This document shows positions 62,850 to 64,000 of a stretch of DNA of 64,000 nt, piece after piece. This stretch comes from an uncultured Bacteroides sp. (GTDB lineage Bacteria > Bacteroidota > Bacteroidia > Bacteroidales > Bacteroidaceae). Position 1 is the stretch's first letter. Each line of letters begins with the position of its first letter. Under the pieces are notes generated by a model that worked only from the letters and a program-made list of their open reading frames with translations, had not been told where the DNA came from and did no database searches. The stretch lies in assembly GCF_937912035.1 (NCBI RefSeq), contig NZ_CALDPF010000031.1:1-64000 (forward strand). Direction: 5' to 3'. The position numbers and the translations under genes are program-made.

Positions 62850-64000
62850 GTCTCAACACCGCCGTAGCAGTAGCTAATGTAATCATAGGGTTTGAGTGGT
62901 ATTCCACTGAATCCAAGCCTTATAGTCTCAATACCGCCGTAGCAGTAGCTAATGTAATCTAAGATGTTCTACCCGCTATATGCCAAGTTAGAGTCTCAAT
63001 ACCGCCGTAGCAGTAGCTAATGTAATCTTTTTTTTCTCCGAGTATTAATTTAAAACAATATGATGTCTCAATACCGCCGTAGCAGTAGCTAATGTAATCA
63101 CTTATAGATATTAAATTATTAACTCTAAAAGTCTCAATACCGCCGTAGCAGTAGCTAATGTAATCAAAATATATAAAATTATGAAAAAGATAATGCAAGT
63201 CTCAATACCGCCGTAGCAGTAGCTAATGTAATCAAAATACGATGATGAAGGTCCTTGGACGATATGTCTCAATACCGCCGTAGCAGTAGCTAATGTAATC
63301 AATTCCTATCTCAGAAGAAGTATCAACAAGTGTGTCTCAATACCGCCGTAGCAGTAGCTAATGTAATCATCGCATCTGCGATGAAAGCGGAAAAGTTATA
63401 AACTAGTCTCAATACCGCCGTAGCAGTAGCTAATGTAATCATTTAAATATAACAAAATTATGAAAACAAACAATTCTGTCTCAATACCGCCGTAGCAGTA
63501 GCTAATGTAATCATTTTATTGCAGCACTTCCACAAGGTGAATGATGTCTCAATACCGCCGTAGCAGTAGCTAATGTAATCGCTATGACTGCCACGGAAAA
63601 GATAAATATCCCTATCAATGTCTCAATACCGCCGTAGCAGTAGCTAATGTAATCTTGAGCTTCGTATGGTAGAAGAAGTTGACGAATGTCTCAATACCGC
63701 CGTAGCAGTAGCTAATGTAATCAAGAAATTTATTAATCAATAAAAAATAATGTCTCAATACCGCCGTAGCAGTAGCTAATGTAATCAAACTACAGAAGAA
63801 CAACGAGAGATTCCAGAAATTTGGGTCTCAATACCGCCGTAGCAGTAGCTAATGTAATCTTTATGAATTAATTATCGTTATGGAAAATTTATTATGTCTC
63901 AATACCGCCGTAGCAGTAGCTAATGTAATCAAAATAATTATGGCACAGAGAAAATTTCAGATGAGTCTCAATACCGCCGTAGCAGTAGCTAATGTAATCT
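62850..64000 (-). CRISPR. CRISPR array: 17 repeats, 16 complete spacers, continues past the window
   Basis: The 35-nt repeat reads GTCTCAATACCGCC... ending ...GCTAATGTAATC on the plus strand. All copies are identical except the first (62850-62884), which has C for T at one site. Repeats start at 62850, 62925, 62993, 63065, 63131, 63199, 63266, 63334, 63406, 63478, 63546, 63620, 63688, 63752, 63825, 63896 and 63965. Spacer lengths are 40, 33, 37, 31, 33, 32, 33, 37, 37, 33, 39, 33, 29, 38, 36 and 34 nt. Read on the minus strand the repeat ends in ATTGAGAC, like the usual ATTGAAAC 3' handle, so transcription is probably leftward. The variant and decayed repeats at the left end mark the trailer; the leader should lie beyond base 64000. 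Confidence 0.98.

Noticed and set aside
62959..63803. Minus-strand ORFs of 60-80 residues containing repeated DYISYCYGGIET
   Set aside because: They are translations of the CRISPR repeat; the peptide repeats with the 35-nt unit and spacers supply the rest.
1..64000. tRNA, rRNA, tmRNA, RNase P RNA or insertion sequences
   Set aside because: I scanned the intergenic gaps and saw no cloverleaf-like or known conserved RNA sequence and no transposase ORF.

Overview
The window is Bacteroidetes chromosome, most like the Bacteroides/Phocaeicola group. The signs are a SusC/SusD pair, SpII lipoproteins throughout, many copies of the Bacteroidetes -7 promoter box TAnnTTTG with few Shine-Dalgarno sequences, a DUF4270 lipoprotein, class 3 fructose bisphosphatase and an rseC-rnfBCDGEA operon. 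All calls were made by eye from sequence and translations; no database search was run.

Layout. 1-4740: the gapA 3' end, miaA, a lipid kinase, a porin and serS. 4983-9634: a three-gene alpha-glucan cluster (debranching enzyme, GT4 glycosyltransferase, GH57), faced by a DUF4270 lipoprotein and a one-domain GT5 glycogen synthase relative (9788-12061, minus). 12351-17325: panC-panD, then fbp and an AAE-type transporter on the minus strand. 17641-26089 (minus): a small polysaccharide utilisation locus (SusC, SusD, GH20 hexosaminidase) and a TPR protein. 26298-33376: a NahK-like sugar kinase, a run of palindromes, then rseC-rnfBCDGEA. 33539-38891: galE, a DUF456 protein, a C-poor candidate RNA, a K+-dependent membrane pyrophosphatase and ferritin. 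Rnf and the pyrophosphatase could both feed a Na+/H+ gradient.

39087-49526 is an accessory island. Its first operon is a WYL regulator, a DEDDh exonuclease and two DUF262 proteins (one with a C-terminal HNH/DUF1524-like part), which looks like a GmrSD-type defence module. Its second cassette is a small protein with its own promoter and terminator, a divergent FtsZ/tubulin-like GTPase, an RtcB-type RNA ligase, a YqiA-like hydrolase and a PD-(D/E)XK nuclease. I do not recognise this combination as a named system.

49660-60075 returns to ordinary genes: a second AAE transporter, an MFS transporter, lipoproteins, an inositol-phosphatase family protein, a CbxX-type AAA+ ATPase behind a long structured leader, and a CsgG-lipoprotein-DUF4810-DUF799 envelope operon.

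The right end holds a CRISPR adaptation locus: cas2, a reverse transcriptase-Cas1 fusion and an array of 17 repeats that runs off the window. Repeat polarity and two decayed units beside rt-cas1 place the leader off the right edge, with transcription leftward through the array toward rt-cas1-cas2. Read on the plus strand, many spacers look like sense mRNA, and several sit on a start codon after an A/T-rich stretch or on a stop codon. That fits spacer capture from RNA and crRNAs antisense to messages. No effector genes are visible. This locus and the FtsZ-like/RtcB cassette are the two most interesting parts of the window.
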